A DNA stretch of 64,000 nt from assembly GCA_944382875.1 (NCBI GenBank), contig CALWNQ010000009.1:47872-111871 (forward strand), written 5' to 3'. The DNA comes from an uncultured Clostridia bacterium (GTDB taxonomy: Bacteria; Bacillota; Clostridia; Oscillospirales; Ruminococcaceae). The notes beneath the pieces were generated by a model. It saw only the letters and a program-made list of their open reading frames with translations. It ran no database searches and was not told where the DNA came from. Shown here one piece after another: positions 42,456 to 51,600 of this stretch. Both the position numbers and the translations under genes were made by a program. How positions within the stretch are numbered: position 1 is the stretch's first letter; each line of letters begins with the position of its first letter.

Positions 42456-44459
42456 ATGTCTGAACACTTAGAAGAAATACAAACACCTTCTTTGCGGATC
42501 CTCGAAACGGACCCGTATCTCTCCCCCTTCGAGCAGGATTTGCTGCTGCGAATGCGGCTTTACCGGGATACACGGCACCGTCTGGTTGGAGATGGAAATC
42601 TTTCCGATTTTGCAAACGGCAGTCTTTACTATGGTTTTCAGCCTGCCCGCAACGGCTGGTACTACCGCGAATGGGCTCCGGGCGCAGATAAAATGGCGCT
42701 TGTTGGCGATTTTAACGGCTGGGATCCCACCAAAAATCCGATGAAAAAGCTGAAAAACGGCAACTGGGAAGTTTTTATCCGGGGAAAAAAGACCATCCCG
42801 CACGCCTCTTTTGTCAAAGTGCATGTCACTTCCGGCAAACGCGATTTTGACCGCATTCCGCTATATATACACCGCATCCATCAATTCCCGGATGGTTCCT
42901 GCACCGGACAGTTCTGGAATCCGCCTGTCCCCTATTTGTGGACAAACGGCTCTTTCATCTTTCCGGAAGACAAATCGCTCTTTATTTATGAAGCCCATGT
43001 GGGCATGGCCACTGAACGGGAAGGTGTGGGCACCTACCGCGAGTTCACCGAAACAGTGCTGCCGCGGGTAAAGAAAGGCGGTTACAACGCCATTCAGCTG
43101 ATGGCTATTATGGAGCATCCGTACTACGCTTCTTTTGGATACCAGGTCACCAACTTTTTTGCCGCATCCTCCCGCTTCGGCACCCCCGAAGAGCTGAAAG
43201 AGTTGATCGACACGGCACACGGCATGGGAATCGCGGTACTGCTGGACCTGGTTCATTCCCATGCCTGCCCCAATACCAACGAAGGCATCAACGACTTTGA
43301 CGGAACGGAATACCAGTTTTTCCATGCCGGCGCCAAGGGAAACCATCCAGCCTGGGGAACCAAGCTTTTTAACTATGGCAAAGATGAGGTGCTGCATTTC
43401 CTGCTGTCCAATCTGAAGTACTGGCTGGATGAATACCATTTCGATGGGTTCCGTTTTGATGGAGTCACCTCGATGCTCTACCATCACCACGGTCTGGGGG
43501 AAGCATTCGATAATTACGAAAAGTACTTCACTATGGCAACCGATACCGAAGCTGTCACCTACTTGCAGCTCGCCAACGCCCTGATCCGGGAAGTGAATCC
43601 CGCTGCCATTACGATTGCGGAAGACATGTCCGGAATGCCAGGAATGTGCCGTCCCATCGAAGACGGCGGCATTGGATTCGATTACCGGCTGGCGATGGGG
43701 GTTCCTGATTTCTGGATCAAAACACTCAAAACCAAGAAGGATGAAGATTGGGACATCGGGCAGATGTGGTACCAGCTTACCACCCGGCGCCCCGGTGAGG
43801 CTAATATCGGATACTGTGAATCCCATGACCAGGCGCTTGTTGGAGACAAGACCATTATGTTCCGACTGGCGGATCAGGAAATGTACTGGCATATGGACAA
43901 CGCTTCTCAAAGCATGATTATTGACCGCGCTATTGCCTATCACAAAATCATACGGTTGGTAACAGCGGCTTTGGCCGGAGAGGGTTACCTGAATTTCATG
44001 GGAAATGAATTTGGACATCCGGAATGGATCGATTTTCCACGGGAGGGAAACGGCTGGAGTTACAAATATGCGCGCCGTCAGTGGAGTTTATCGGAAAACG
44101 GGTATCTGCGTTACCGCAATCTTTTGTGGTTCGATCAGGCGATGATTGCGCTGCTGAAAGAGCTCAATATTAAGGAGCATCCACATGCGGAGTTGAATTT
44201 TATCAACCACGAAGCAAAGCTAATGGTTTTTAAAAAAGGCGGTTACACGTTTGTATTTAACTTCAATCCATTCACTGAGCAAAAAGCCTCTCTATCCACC
44301 GAATGTGAACAGGTCTGCCCGATTCTTCTGAACAGCGAGTGGCAAAAATTTGGCGGACATCTTCCGGATGGACCGGAAACGAGAACGGTTCAGAACGGTA
44401 TTTTGGGAAAATATATCGAAGTAACACTTCCGCCCCGTTCTGCCATGGTTTTCCGATAA
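42456..44459 (+). CDS. 1,4-alpha-glucan branching enzyme, eukaryote-type (GH13_8-like)
   Basis: 667 aa. A CBM48 domain is at ~60-150 (YYREWAPGADKMALVGDFNGW). The GH13 barrel has DLVHSHA, nucleophile Asp in DGFRFDGVTSML, acid Glu in TIAEDMSGMPG, and the third acid in CESHDQAL. The segment NFMGNEFGHPEWIDFPREGNGWSYKYARRQW is the hallmark of eukaryotic and some gut-bacterial branching enzymes, rather than bacterial GlgB. It introduces alpha-1,6 branches into glycogen. ATG 42456 follows AAAGGAG. No other glycogen gene is beside it. Complete length. Confidence 0.88.
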   Translation: MSEHLEEIQTPSLRILETDPYLSPFEQDLLLRMRLYRDTRHRLVGDGNLSDFANGSLYYGFQPARNGWYYREWAPGADKMALVGDFNGWDPTKNPMKKLKNGNWEVFIRGKKTIPHASFVKVHVTSGKRDFDRIPLYIHRIHQFPDGSCTGQFWNPPVPYLWTNGSFIFPEDKSLFIYEAHVGMATEREGVGTYREFTETVLPRVKKGGYNAIQLMAIMEHPYYASFGYQVTNFFAASSRFGTPEELKELIDTAHGMGIAVLLDLVHSHACPNTNEGINDFDGTEYQFFHAGAKGNHPAWGTKLFNYGKDEVLHFLLSNLKYWLDEYHFDGFRFDGVTSMLYHHHGLGEAFDNYEKYFTMATDTEAVTYLQLANALIREVNPAAITIAEDMSGMPGMCRPIEDGGIGFDYRLAMGVPDFWIKTLKTKKDEDWDIGQMWYQLTTRRPGEANIGYCESHDQALVGDKTIMFRLADQEMYWHMDNASQSMIIDRAIAYHKIIRLVTAALAGEGYLNFMGNEFGHPEWIDFPREGNGWSYKYARRQWSLSENGYLRYRNLLWFDQAMIALLKELNIKEHPHAELNFINHEAKLMVFKKGGYTFVFNFNPFTEQKASLSTECEQVCPILLNSEWQKFGGHLPDGPETRTVQNGILGKYIEVTLPPRSAMVFR

Positions 44460-44466
44460 AGCAAAA

Positions 44467-44537
44467 GTCCATATCCTCACGAAGCCGGGAGGATATGGAC
44501 ATTAAAAAAGAACCAGTCAAATGGCTGGTTCTTTTTT
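44467..44537. terminator. Tandem hairpins between the branching enzyme and zinc-ribbon genes
   Basis: First stem GTCCATATCCTC/GAGGATATGGAC (44467-44478/44489-44500); second AAAAAGAACCAG/CTGGTTCTTTTT (44505-44516/44525-44536). The second is a bidirectional terminator. Confidence 0.8.
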
Positions 44538-44552
44538 CTGAAATCGGAAGGA

Positions 44553-44834
44553 TTATTCCTGAGCCTCTTTCATCTTTGCGAAGCATTCGCTGCAGTATAC
44601 AGGACGGTCCTCACGGGGTTTGAAAGGAACCTTCGCCTCTGCACCGCATGCTGCACAGGTAGCGGTGTACATCTCTCTCTGGGCTTTGGTGCTGTTTTTG
44701 CGGGCTGCACGGCACTCTTTGCATCTCTGGGGCTCATTTTCAAAGCCTCTCTCAGCGTAGAACTCCTGCTCGCCGGCGGTAAACACAAACTCTTTGCCGC
44801 ACTCTTTGCATTTCAGGGTTTTGTCTTGGAACAT
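44553..44834 (-). CDS. Zinc-ribbon protein with four CxxC knuckles
   Basis: A 93-aa protein: CKECGKEF, RCKECRAARK, CAACGAEAKVPFKP and YCSECF give two zinc sites. The first ~45 residues match the 'zinc-ribbon domain containing protein' common in clostridia, containing FTAGEQEFYAERGF. Possible nucleic-acid binding; function unknown. AAGCGAGG precedes the ATG. Downstream of a tRNA remnant and a sigma factor gene. Confidence 0.88.
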   Translation of the reverse strand: MFQDKTLKCKECGKEFVFTAGEQEFYAERGFENEPQRCKECRAARKNSTKAQREMYTATCAACGAEAKVPFKPREDRPVYCSECFAKMKEAQE

Positions 44835-44863
44835 GTTTTTATACCTCGCTTAGGTTAATATTT

Positions 44864-44929
44864 TGCCCGCAGACGGAATTGCACCGTCACCTTTGCCTTG
44901 CAACGCTCTGCGATTAAGCTATTGGGGCA
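44864..44929 (-). pseudogene. tRNA remnant without an anticodon loop
   Basis: The minus strand reads TGCCCCAATAGCTTAATCGCA... It has a tRNA-like D-arm (GCTT/GAGC), a near-perfect T-arm (GACGG-TGCAATT-CCGTC; only T55 differs from consensus) and a partial acceptor stem (TGCCC/GGGCA). Between D-arm and T-arm only 16 nt remain, forming TTGC-AAG-GCAA, so the anticodon loop is gone. No CCA is encoded. It begins 6 nt after the sigma factor stop codon. A decayed tRNA is the simplest reading; a tRNA-like RNA element is an alternative. Confidence 0.5.
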
Positions 44930-44935
44930 TAACGA

Positions 44936-45505
44936 CTATGGCCGATGAATTGATTTTTTCATTTTTCGGCGGACGCGCTGCAGAGCATTATCCACTGACT
45001 TGGGCGAAATATTCAGAGATTCTGCGATGGTTTGGTAATCCAGCCCACTCAGACTGGAAAACAGGATTTTTCGTTCCAACGGCGTTAAAACCGTATTGAC
45101 AGCCTCCATTACATCCGCAAGAGATTCTTTATCAATAAAAATCTGTTCCGGCGTATCCGGAGTGGAAGCAGTTTCCGCATCCTCCAACGGAAGACTTTCT
45201 GTTAAAAACCGGACCTTTTTGCTGTTGTTTTTTTCCACAGCCTTTAAAATCCGGTTTCTGATGCAAACCACGGCATAGGTGCTGAACTTGGTGTGATTGT
45301 CACGGTGAAAGCTTCTGACGGCATCCAGAAGGCCGATACAGCCTTCCTGGACCAAGTCATCAAAATCCAGTACATTCTGATACTGGAGCGCAGTTTTATG
45401 GATCAGTGGAAGATACCGGTTCATCAGCTCCGGCAGTGCAGCACCATCCCGTTGATGGTATAACTCCACCAATGCCTCATCTGTTTTACGGAGATCAGAA
45501 TCCAT
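44936..45505 (-). CDS. Sigma-70 family RNA polymerase sigma factor (SigH-like)
   Basis: 189 aa. Region 2 is at ~25-90 (YLPLIHKTALQYQNVLDFDDLVQEGCIGLLDAVRSFHRDNHTKFSTYA), and region 4 at ~130-185 (TPLERKILFSSLSGLDYQTIAESLNISPKSVDNALQRVRRKMK). The size and motif order fit the SigH/Spo0H group of clostridia, but a stand-alone alternative sigma is the safer call. CAGGAGA precedes the ATG. No anti-sigma gene is adjacent. Confidence 0.85.
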   Translation of the reverse strand: MDSDLRKTDEALVELYHQRDGAALPELMNRYLPLIHKTALQYQNVLDFDDLVQEGCIGLLDAVRSFHRDNHTKFSTYAVVCIRNRILKAVEKNNSKKVRFLTESLPLEDAETASTPDTPEQIFIDKESLADVMEAVNTVLTPLERKILFSSLSGLDYQTIAESLNISPKSVDNALQRVRRKMKKSIHRP

Positions 45506-45709
45506 GCAGTTTCTCCTGTCCTTTCTGCGATAAACTAATCATACACTCTTTTTTTTAAAAAGTCAAGAGTTTTTATAGAAATTTCGAAATTTTGCTTGAA
45601 ATAACTGAAAAAAAACTATATACTTATAACAATAGACGGAAATAAAGTCGACATAAAGAAATAATAAGATAAATATTTCTATTTTTGTCAAATGAAAGGA
45701 AGCTTCTTT

Positions 45710-45979
45710 ATGCAATGTCCCAAATGCGGTTACCAAACAAACGAAACCATTTGTCCGCTCTGCCGAACCCAGATTGTTCCCATCCAGTCCCCGAATTTTT
45801 CCATTCAGCCAAATCAAACTGGTTTTCAGCAGTTTCAAAACCCATCCGGTAGAAAAAATCAGGAAACACGAACCCTGGAAATCGTAATGATTATTATCGG
45901 AGCGTTAGTCACTCTATCGGTAGTTATTCCACTTGCAATTTGGGCACTTATCATTATTGCGGCCCTTCTCTCCCTTTGA
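45710..45979 (+). CDS. Zinc-ribbon membrane protein
   Basis: 89 aa: an N-terminal zinc ribbon (MQCPKCGYQTNETICPLCRTQ), a Gln/Asn/Pro-rich linker and a C-terminal membrane helix (LEIVMIIIGALVTLSVVIPLAIWALIIIAALL). Predicted tail-anchored with the zinc ribbon inside. An ATG at 45710 is chosen; a 6-codon longer start lacks a proper site. The gap 45506-45709 holds A/T-rich sequence with no clear consensus promoter. Function unknown. Confidence 0.65.
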   Translation: MQCPKCGYQTNETICPLCRTQIVPIQSPNFSIQPNQTGFQQFQNPSGRKNQETRTLEIVMIIIGALVTLSVVIPLAIWALIIIAALLSL

Positions 45980-45982
45980 AGC

Positions 45983-46714
45983 TCAATCGCTATTCGCAAC
46001 TGAAAGCGCAAGCGCCGGATTGTTGCTGATTAAGTTGTCCACTTTCAAATTCAGCATCCGTTTGATGTCGTTGGGATCATCCACTGTCCAGACATTGACC
46101 TCCAAACCAAGAGAATGCGCTTTTTCCACCAACGCAGCATCGACCAGATGGTAATCGGCGTGGAGTGCTTGGAAGCCGTTTTGGCTGGCATACTCGGCCA
46201 TATCAAATCCAAGCGTCTGCGAATAAAGAACGCCTGTTGGCATATCAGGGAACTCCGCCCGCACTTCTTTGAGCAAGAAATGGTTGAACGAAGAAAGGAT
46301 GCACCGTTTTTCCATACCGTACTCTTTGAGCTGCCGGATCGTTGCCCGCGCAACATCGGTCAAAAAGCCGGTATTCGCCTTGATTTCCACATTGAGGAAA
46401 AGGCCGGTCGGCGCCAGCAGTTCCAGCACCTCCGAAAAATGCGGGACCCGCTCCCCGGCATACTCTGGAGAAAATTTGCTTCCCGCATCTGCTTCCGCCA
46501 GTGTTTCAGCGGTATAGTTGTAAATACTGCCGGTCCGGTTGGACTCGCAGCGGCCGAGCACATCGTCGTGATGCACCGCCAGTGTGCCGTCCGGAAGCAG
46601 ATGGACATCCAATTCGATGCCTCCCGCACCGATTTCCACCGCTCGCCGGAACGCCGCCATGGTATTCTCCGGACGTTCGCAGCTCACTCCTCTGTGTGCC
46701 TGAATCCTTGTCAT
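45983..46714 (-). CDS. Glycerophosphodiester phosphodiesterase
   Basis: A 243-aa GDPD-family TIM barrel: QAHRGVSCERPENTMAAF, GIELDVHLLPDGTLAVHHDD (metal and catalytic residues H, E, D, H), FLNVEIKA, and a late VNVWTVDD. Hydrolyses glycerophosphodiesters from phospholipid breakdown; no signal peptide, hence cytosolic. ATG 46714 with AAAGGA 9 nt upstream. It starts 5 nt after the ABC-F stop, so likely cotranscribed. Confidence 0.92.
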   Translation of the reverse strand: MTRIQAHRGVSCERPENTMAAFRRAVEIGAGGIELDVHLLPDGTLAVHHDDVLGRCESNRTGSIYNYTAETLAEADAGSKFSPEYAGERVPHFSEVLELLAPTGLFLNVEIKANTGFLTDVARATIRQLKEYGMEKRCILSSFNHFLLKEVRAEFPDMPTGVLYSQTLGFDMAEYASQNGFQALHADYHLVDAALVEKAHSLGLEVNVWTVDDPNDIKRMLNLKVDNLISNNPALALSVANSD

Positions 46715-46719
46715 ACGGT

Positions 46720-48528
46720 TCATTCCTTTCTGTTCTGCTCCGCAATTTTTTCCGCGAGCTCGTTCAGATACACCCAACGCTCGGTTTTGGCATCCAGTTC
46801 CGCTTCCAGCTCGGATTTCCGGGCAAGCAGCTCTTCCAGTTTGCCAAAATCGGTCGCATTTTGGGCAATTCCTGCTTCTGTCTGCGCAATTTTTTCTTCC
46901 AGTGCCGCAATATCCGCGTCAATCGTTTCGTATTCCCGCTCTTCTTTATAGCTGAATTTGAGCTTTTGCTCCCGGTTTTTCCAGGAGGAGCGGGCCTCCT
47001 CTTTTTTCTCCGTCGGTTTGGTGGGATTTTTTCTGCCCACCGTTTCCAGCCAGTCGGTGTAGCCGCCAATGGTCCGCCGGATTTCCCCGTCTTCAAAGGA
47101 GAGAATTTCGTCTGCCACCCGGTCGAGGAAATACCGGTCGTGAGAAACCGCCAAAACAGCGCCCGGAAAATCTTCCAGGTAGTCTTCCAGCACCCGCAGC
47201 GTGGAAATATCCAGATCGTTGGTCGGCTCGTCCAGCAGCAGGACGTTCGGCGCCGTCATCAGAATCCCCAGCAGGTAGAGTCTGCGCCGTTCTCCGCCCG
47301 AAAGCCGGAAAATTTCGGTGTAATGCAGTGCTGGCGGGAACAGGAAGCGTTCCAGCATCTGGGCAGCGGTGATCTTCCCGTCCGGCGTTTCCAGGATTTC
47401 CCCGAATCCGCGCAGATAGTCGATCACCCGGAGCGATGTGTCCATCTCCTCCGATTCCTGGGCAAAATACCCCACCCGAACCGTTTCCCCCACCGTGACC
47501 GTTCCGCTGTCCGGCTGAATCCTGCCGCCCAACGTTTTCATCAGGGTGGATTTCCCACAGCCGTTGGGGCCGATGATACCGATGCGGGCGTCCCGCGGGA
47601 TGAGCAGGCTAAAGCCCGTAAAGAGCGGTGCCTCCCCATAGCCTTTGCTGATGTTTTCCGCCTCGATGATCTTTTTCCCCAGCCGGGACGCCACCGACGA
47701 CATGGTCAGCTCCTCTTCCGCAGCAGCGGGTCCGCCGGCTTTCAGCTCCTCCAGACGGTCGAGGCGGTACTGGCTCTTGGTGCCGCGGGCTCTTGCTCCG
47801 CGCGCTGCCCATTCCAGCTCCTTTTTGAGCAGGCTCTGGCGTTTCCGCTCGGTCGCTGCCGCCATCTCCTCCCGCTCCGCCTTGAGGGCGAGAAAGCCGC
47901 TGTAATTGGCGGTGTAGCTGTACACGCTGCCGCGGTCGATCTCGACAATCCGGTTGGTAACACGATCAAGGAAATACCGGTCGTGGGTCACCAGCAGCAA
48001 AGCGCCGCGGAATTTCTGGAGATATTCCTCCAGCCAGGCGACCATTTCGCTGTCCAGATGGTTGGTCGGTTCGTCCATAATCAGCACATCACAGGGGTGC
48101 GCCAGCGCAGCGGCAATCGCCACCCGTTTTTTCTGCCCGCCGGAAAGAGAGATGACATCTGCCGCAAAATCGGTGATTCCCAACCGGGTGAGCATCGCCT
48201 TGCCCTCATACCCCTGTCCGTCCGCATCGGGGGAGATCCCTTTTTCCACCTGTTCCAGAACGGTGGTGCCCGGCTGAAAGTCCGGATTCTGCGGCAGATA
48301 GCTCACCCGGATCGTTCCGTAACGGGAAACCGTCCCGGAATCCGGCTCCTCCACACCCGCAAGGATTTTCAAAAGAGTTGTCTTGCCGGTACCGTTGACG
48401 CCGATCAGCCCAACCTTTTCGCCCTCCTGCAAAGAGAGCGAAACATCCTCCAACAGGACCTTTTCGCTGTATCGTTTTGTAATATGTTCCGCTTCCAGTA
48501 AAACCAAGATTACATTCTCCTGTTCCAT
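46720..48528 (-). CDS. ABC-F family ATPase (Uup-like)
   Basis: 602 aa, two ABC domains and no membrane segments: Walker A GVNGTGKTT and GPNGCGKST, signatures LSGGQKKRVAIA and LSGGERRRLYLLG, Walker B VLIMDEPTNHLD and VLLLDEPTNDLD. A C-terminal coiled coil (~530-600) is of the Uup type. Acts on the ribosome or nucleic acids rather than as a transporter. The ATG at 48528 has no ribosome site; a TTG at 48507 has GGAG 9 nt upstream and would give a family-typical start, so the true start is uncertain. Confidence 0.9.
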   Translation of the reverse strand: MEQENVILVLLEAEHITKRYSEKVLLEDVSLSLQEGEKVGLIGVNGTGKTTLLKILAGVEEPDSGTVSRYGTIRVSYLPQNPDFQPGTTVLEQVEKGISPDADGQGYEGKAMLTRLGITDFAADVISLSGGQKKRVAIAAALAHPCDVLIMDEPTNHLDSEMVAWLEEYLQKFRGALLLVTHDRYFLDRVTNRIVEIDRGSVYSYTANYSGFLALKAEREEMAAATERKRQSLLKKELEWAARGARARGTKSQYRLDRLEELKAGGPAAAEEELTMSSVASRLGKKIIEAENISKGYGEAPLFTGFSLLIPRDARIGIIGPNGCGKSTLMKTLGGRIQPDSGTVTVGETVRVGYFAQESEEMDTSLRVIDYLRGFGEILETPDGKITAAQMLERFLFPPALHYTEIFRLSGGERRRLYLLGILMTAPNVLLLDEPTNDLDISTLRVLEDYLEDFPGAVLAVSHDRYFLDRVADEILSFEDGEIRRTIGGYTDWLETVGRKNPTKPTEKKEEARSSWKNREQKLKFSYKEEREYETIDADIAALEEKIAQTEAGIAQNATDFGKLEELLARKSELEAELDAKTERWVYLNELAEKIAEQNRKE

Positions 48529-48574
48529 CAGTCATTCGGTTCTATTGTATCCTGTTTTGCAGAAAAAGTAAAGA

Positions 48575-48609
48575 AAAAATTCCTCCTACCGAAAAAGGAG
48601 GAATTTTTT
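48575..48609. terminator. Bidirectional-looking terminator behind the ABC exporter
   Basis: AAAAAATTCCTCC/GGAGGAATTTTTT stem, just past the permease stop codon, with T runs on both strands. Confidence 0.75.
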
Positions 48610-51600
48610 TATTCCACAGACTTCAGAGATTCCACCATGTCGATCTTTTTCAGTTGAAAATGGAGAATCACATTCACCAGCATGGTAAAGAGGAAGGTGA
48701 GCAGCCCCGCAAACACAAAGCAATCCCACGAAATATCCGGCGCAAACATAACCAGATCGACCTCGGCGGTTTTTACCACGAATTTTTCCAGCGCAATGCC
48801 GAGCACCAGCCCGATCAGCAATCCGATAATTGACGAAATCGTATTTTCCCGGGTGATATAGGAGGTAACCTCCCGGTCAAAGAATCCCAGCACCTTGATG
48901 GTCGCCAGCTCCCGCAGCCGTTCGTTAACGTTGATGTTGGCAAGGTTGTAAAGCACCACGATTGCAAGCAATCCGGCCGATATGATAATCACCCAAACGA
49001 TGTTATTCAGGCTGCCCAACATATCCTCAAAGGAATCCGCTATTGAAGATGTGTGTGTTACCCCCAGAACTCCGTCCGAAAGGTCAAGAAATGCTTCCGA
49101 CAACGCACTTTCATCTGTTCCATCCGCGTTATTGGTGAGCAGCATGCTGTAAACCGGCTCTTCCCGGAATTCCGCCTGATAAAGCTTTGGTGTCATGTAC
49201 ACATAGTTAAGCGCGTAGTTTTCCGCAATGCCTTCCACCGTCACCGGCACCGGACGCCCGTTCGGATTTACCAATGTGATAGTATCCCCTACACCAGCTT
49301 CCAACAGCTCTGAAAGCTTTTCGTTAATAATAACCCCTTGATCGCTCAAGATAAGAGCATCCCCACTGATTCGTTCATGCAGATCAATAAAATGAGATAA
49401 CTCATCGGGATTTTCCGGAACCATTAGAGTGATGCTTTGAATGTTGGCAGATGTCTGTACATCAATGCTCCGGGAGCAGACCGGCAGCAATTCTTCCACT
49501 CCATTCACTTTTGCCGCATCTTCTGTAATCTCCGCTAATTCCGCAGAAGAAAGATTGTCGTCTAATGAAATGGTAGTATCATAGACAAACACCTTCTCAT
49601 ACTGCTTATCGCCAATTGAAGTAATGGCGTATTTCAGGCCAAATCCGGTGAGCATCAGCGCAGTACATCCGGAAATTCCAACGAGCGTCATTAAAAAGCG
49701 CCGTTTATAGCGGAAAATGTTCCGAACGGTCACCTTTTGGCTGAAATTCAGCCGTTTCCAGATAAATCCAACCCGCTCGAGCAGCACCCGCTTGCCTGCT
49801 TTTGGTGCTTTGGGACGCATCAGCTGGGACGGAACTTCCGCAGTTTGATGGCTGGCGGCAAAGAAGGTGGTAATCACCATACACAACACCGAAACCGCCA
49901 CGCATCCCAATGCCAGTCCCCAATACACCGGTACCACCGGGTTCGGCAGTTCATACATAATCCGGTAAGCATTGATAATAATCATCGGGAACAGTTTAAA
50001 TCCAACTGCCAGCCCGATCACCGAACCAAGCACACTGGCAAGAGCCGCATAAGCGAGGAATTTCCCCATAATTGCACCACGCTGATATCCGAGTGCCTTC
50101 AGAGTGCCGATCTGGGTGCGCTGTTCTTCCACCATACGGGTCATGGTAGTCAGGCAGACCAATGCCGCCACCAGAATGAAGAAGACCGGGAAAACAGCCG
50201 AAACTGCGTCAACCTTGAGGGAATCCTCCTCATAGCTGGAATAATCCGGATTATTGTTGCGGTCCCACACATACCAAGTTGGTTCTTTTAAATCCGCCAG
50301 ATCCTGTTCCGCTTTGGCAATTTCTGCTTTGGCATCCTCGATCTCCTGACCGGAGCTTTCCTTGTTGGATTCATATTCCGCCTTGGCGTCCGCAAGTTCC
50401 TGTTCGCCGTTTTCCAGTTCGATCCGAGCTTCTTCCAGTTCGGCGGCGCCGTCGCGTTTCTGTTTGGCAAGCTCCCGCCATCCGTCCGAAAGTTCCTGAT
50501 CTTTTTCGTCCAGCATGGTTCTCGTTTCCGCGAGCTGCTGTTCGGCGGCATCCAGCTCTGCTTTGCCGTCCGAAAGCTTCTTTTCGCCCTCGGCAATACC
50601 AGTAGTCAGCTGTTCAATCGCGGTTCTCGCCTCCGCTAGTGCCGCATCCTGCGTATCCAACGCCTGTGAAACCGGATCTGTGATCGCTGTAATCCGGGAA
50701 GCAAGATTTTCTTTTCGAGAAAGCTCTGCTGTCACATACTGTGAAAGAAGCCCAGAAAGGCTTGTGCTTCCCGGCAGCGTCCCCTCGGGCAGCAGCGCCA
50801 GAACCGAATCCGCGTTAGCAAGGACCGTTTGCTCCTCATTCGTAAGAGCCGATGTGTTTTCCACCGATTTTTCCGCATATTTGCTAATCAAAGCAGAAAT
50901 CCCATTCAGCTCGGAACGGGCGGCGTCAATCTGTGCGATCGCCGGTCCGGCCTCCGCATTCAGTTCTTGGAGCTGAGCACGGTACTCTTCCAGTTGTTTT
51001 TCCGCTTCAGGCAGCGCCGCATCGTAATCCTTGCGTCCCTGTTCATATTCCGCCAAAGCGTCTTCATAGGCATTCTCACCATCTGCAAGCTGCTGTTCTC
51101 CGTCCGCAAGTGTTTCCTCCGCATCCCGGATCTCGGTGTTATAGGTCGCGAGTCCCTCTTCATACTCGGCGCGCCCGTTTTTCAGCTCTTCTTCGGCATC
51201 CGCGATCTTCTTTTCAGCATCCGCCAGCTCCTTATCGCGCTCTGCTTCTCCCTCGGCCAGCTCCTGCTTGGCGTCGTCAATCTCCGCCTGCGCTTCTTCA
51301 CAAATTTCGTCATACCTTGCCTGACCGCGTACACTGGCAATCTCTTCTAACTCGTCTGTTTTTTCCGCAATCAGATCTTCATATTCATCTGAATAGGCGG
51401 ACAATCCTTCTGTATCCGTAAAAGTGAGATATACATCCGTGTATACATCCAGGACAAAGTCCGTTTCCGGCACCAGCATAAAGGCGTCGATTTCCCCGTC
51501 GCCGATTGTGCTGTGCCCCCGGTTAAATCCGATATAAAGTGGGTACTGTACCATTCCCACAACCGTATACTGGGAATTTTTTAAGGTATCAGAAACCTCC

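Noticed and set aside
42861..44018. A 385-codon minus-strand frame inside the branching enzyme gene
   Set aside because: Antisense shadow of a clearly real GH13 gene; no ribosome site and no recognisable domain.
46501..48501. A 666-codon open frame on the plus strand
   Set aside because: It is antisense to the ABC-F and GDPD genes, which have intact family motifs and a good operon structure; the opposite frame has low-complexity Arg/His/Pro/Phe-rich composition.
50250..51320. Repetitive DNA within the ABC permease gene
   Set aside because: The repetition is protein heptad periodicity of a coiled coil, not a tandem DNA repeat or CRISPR.
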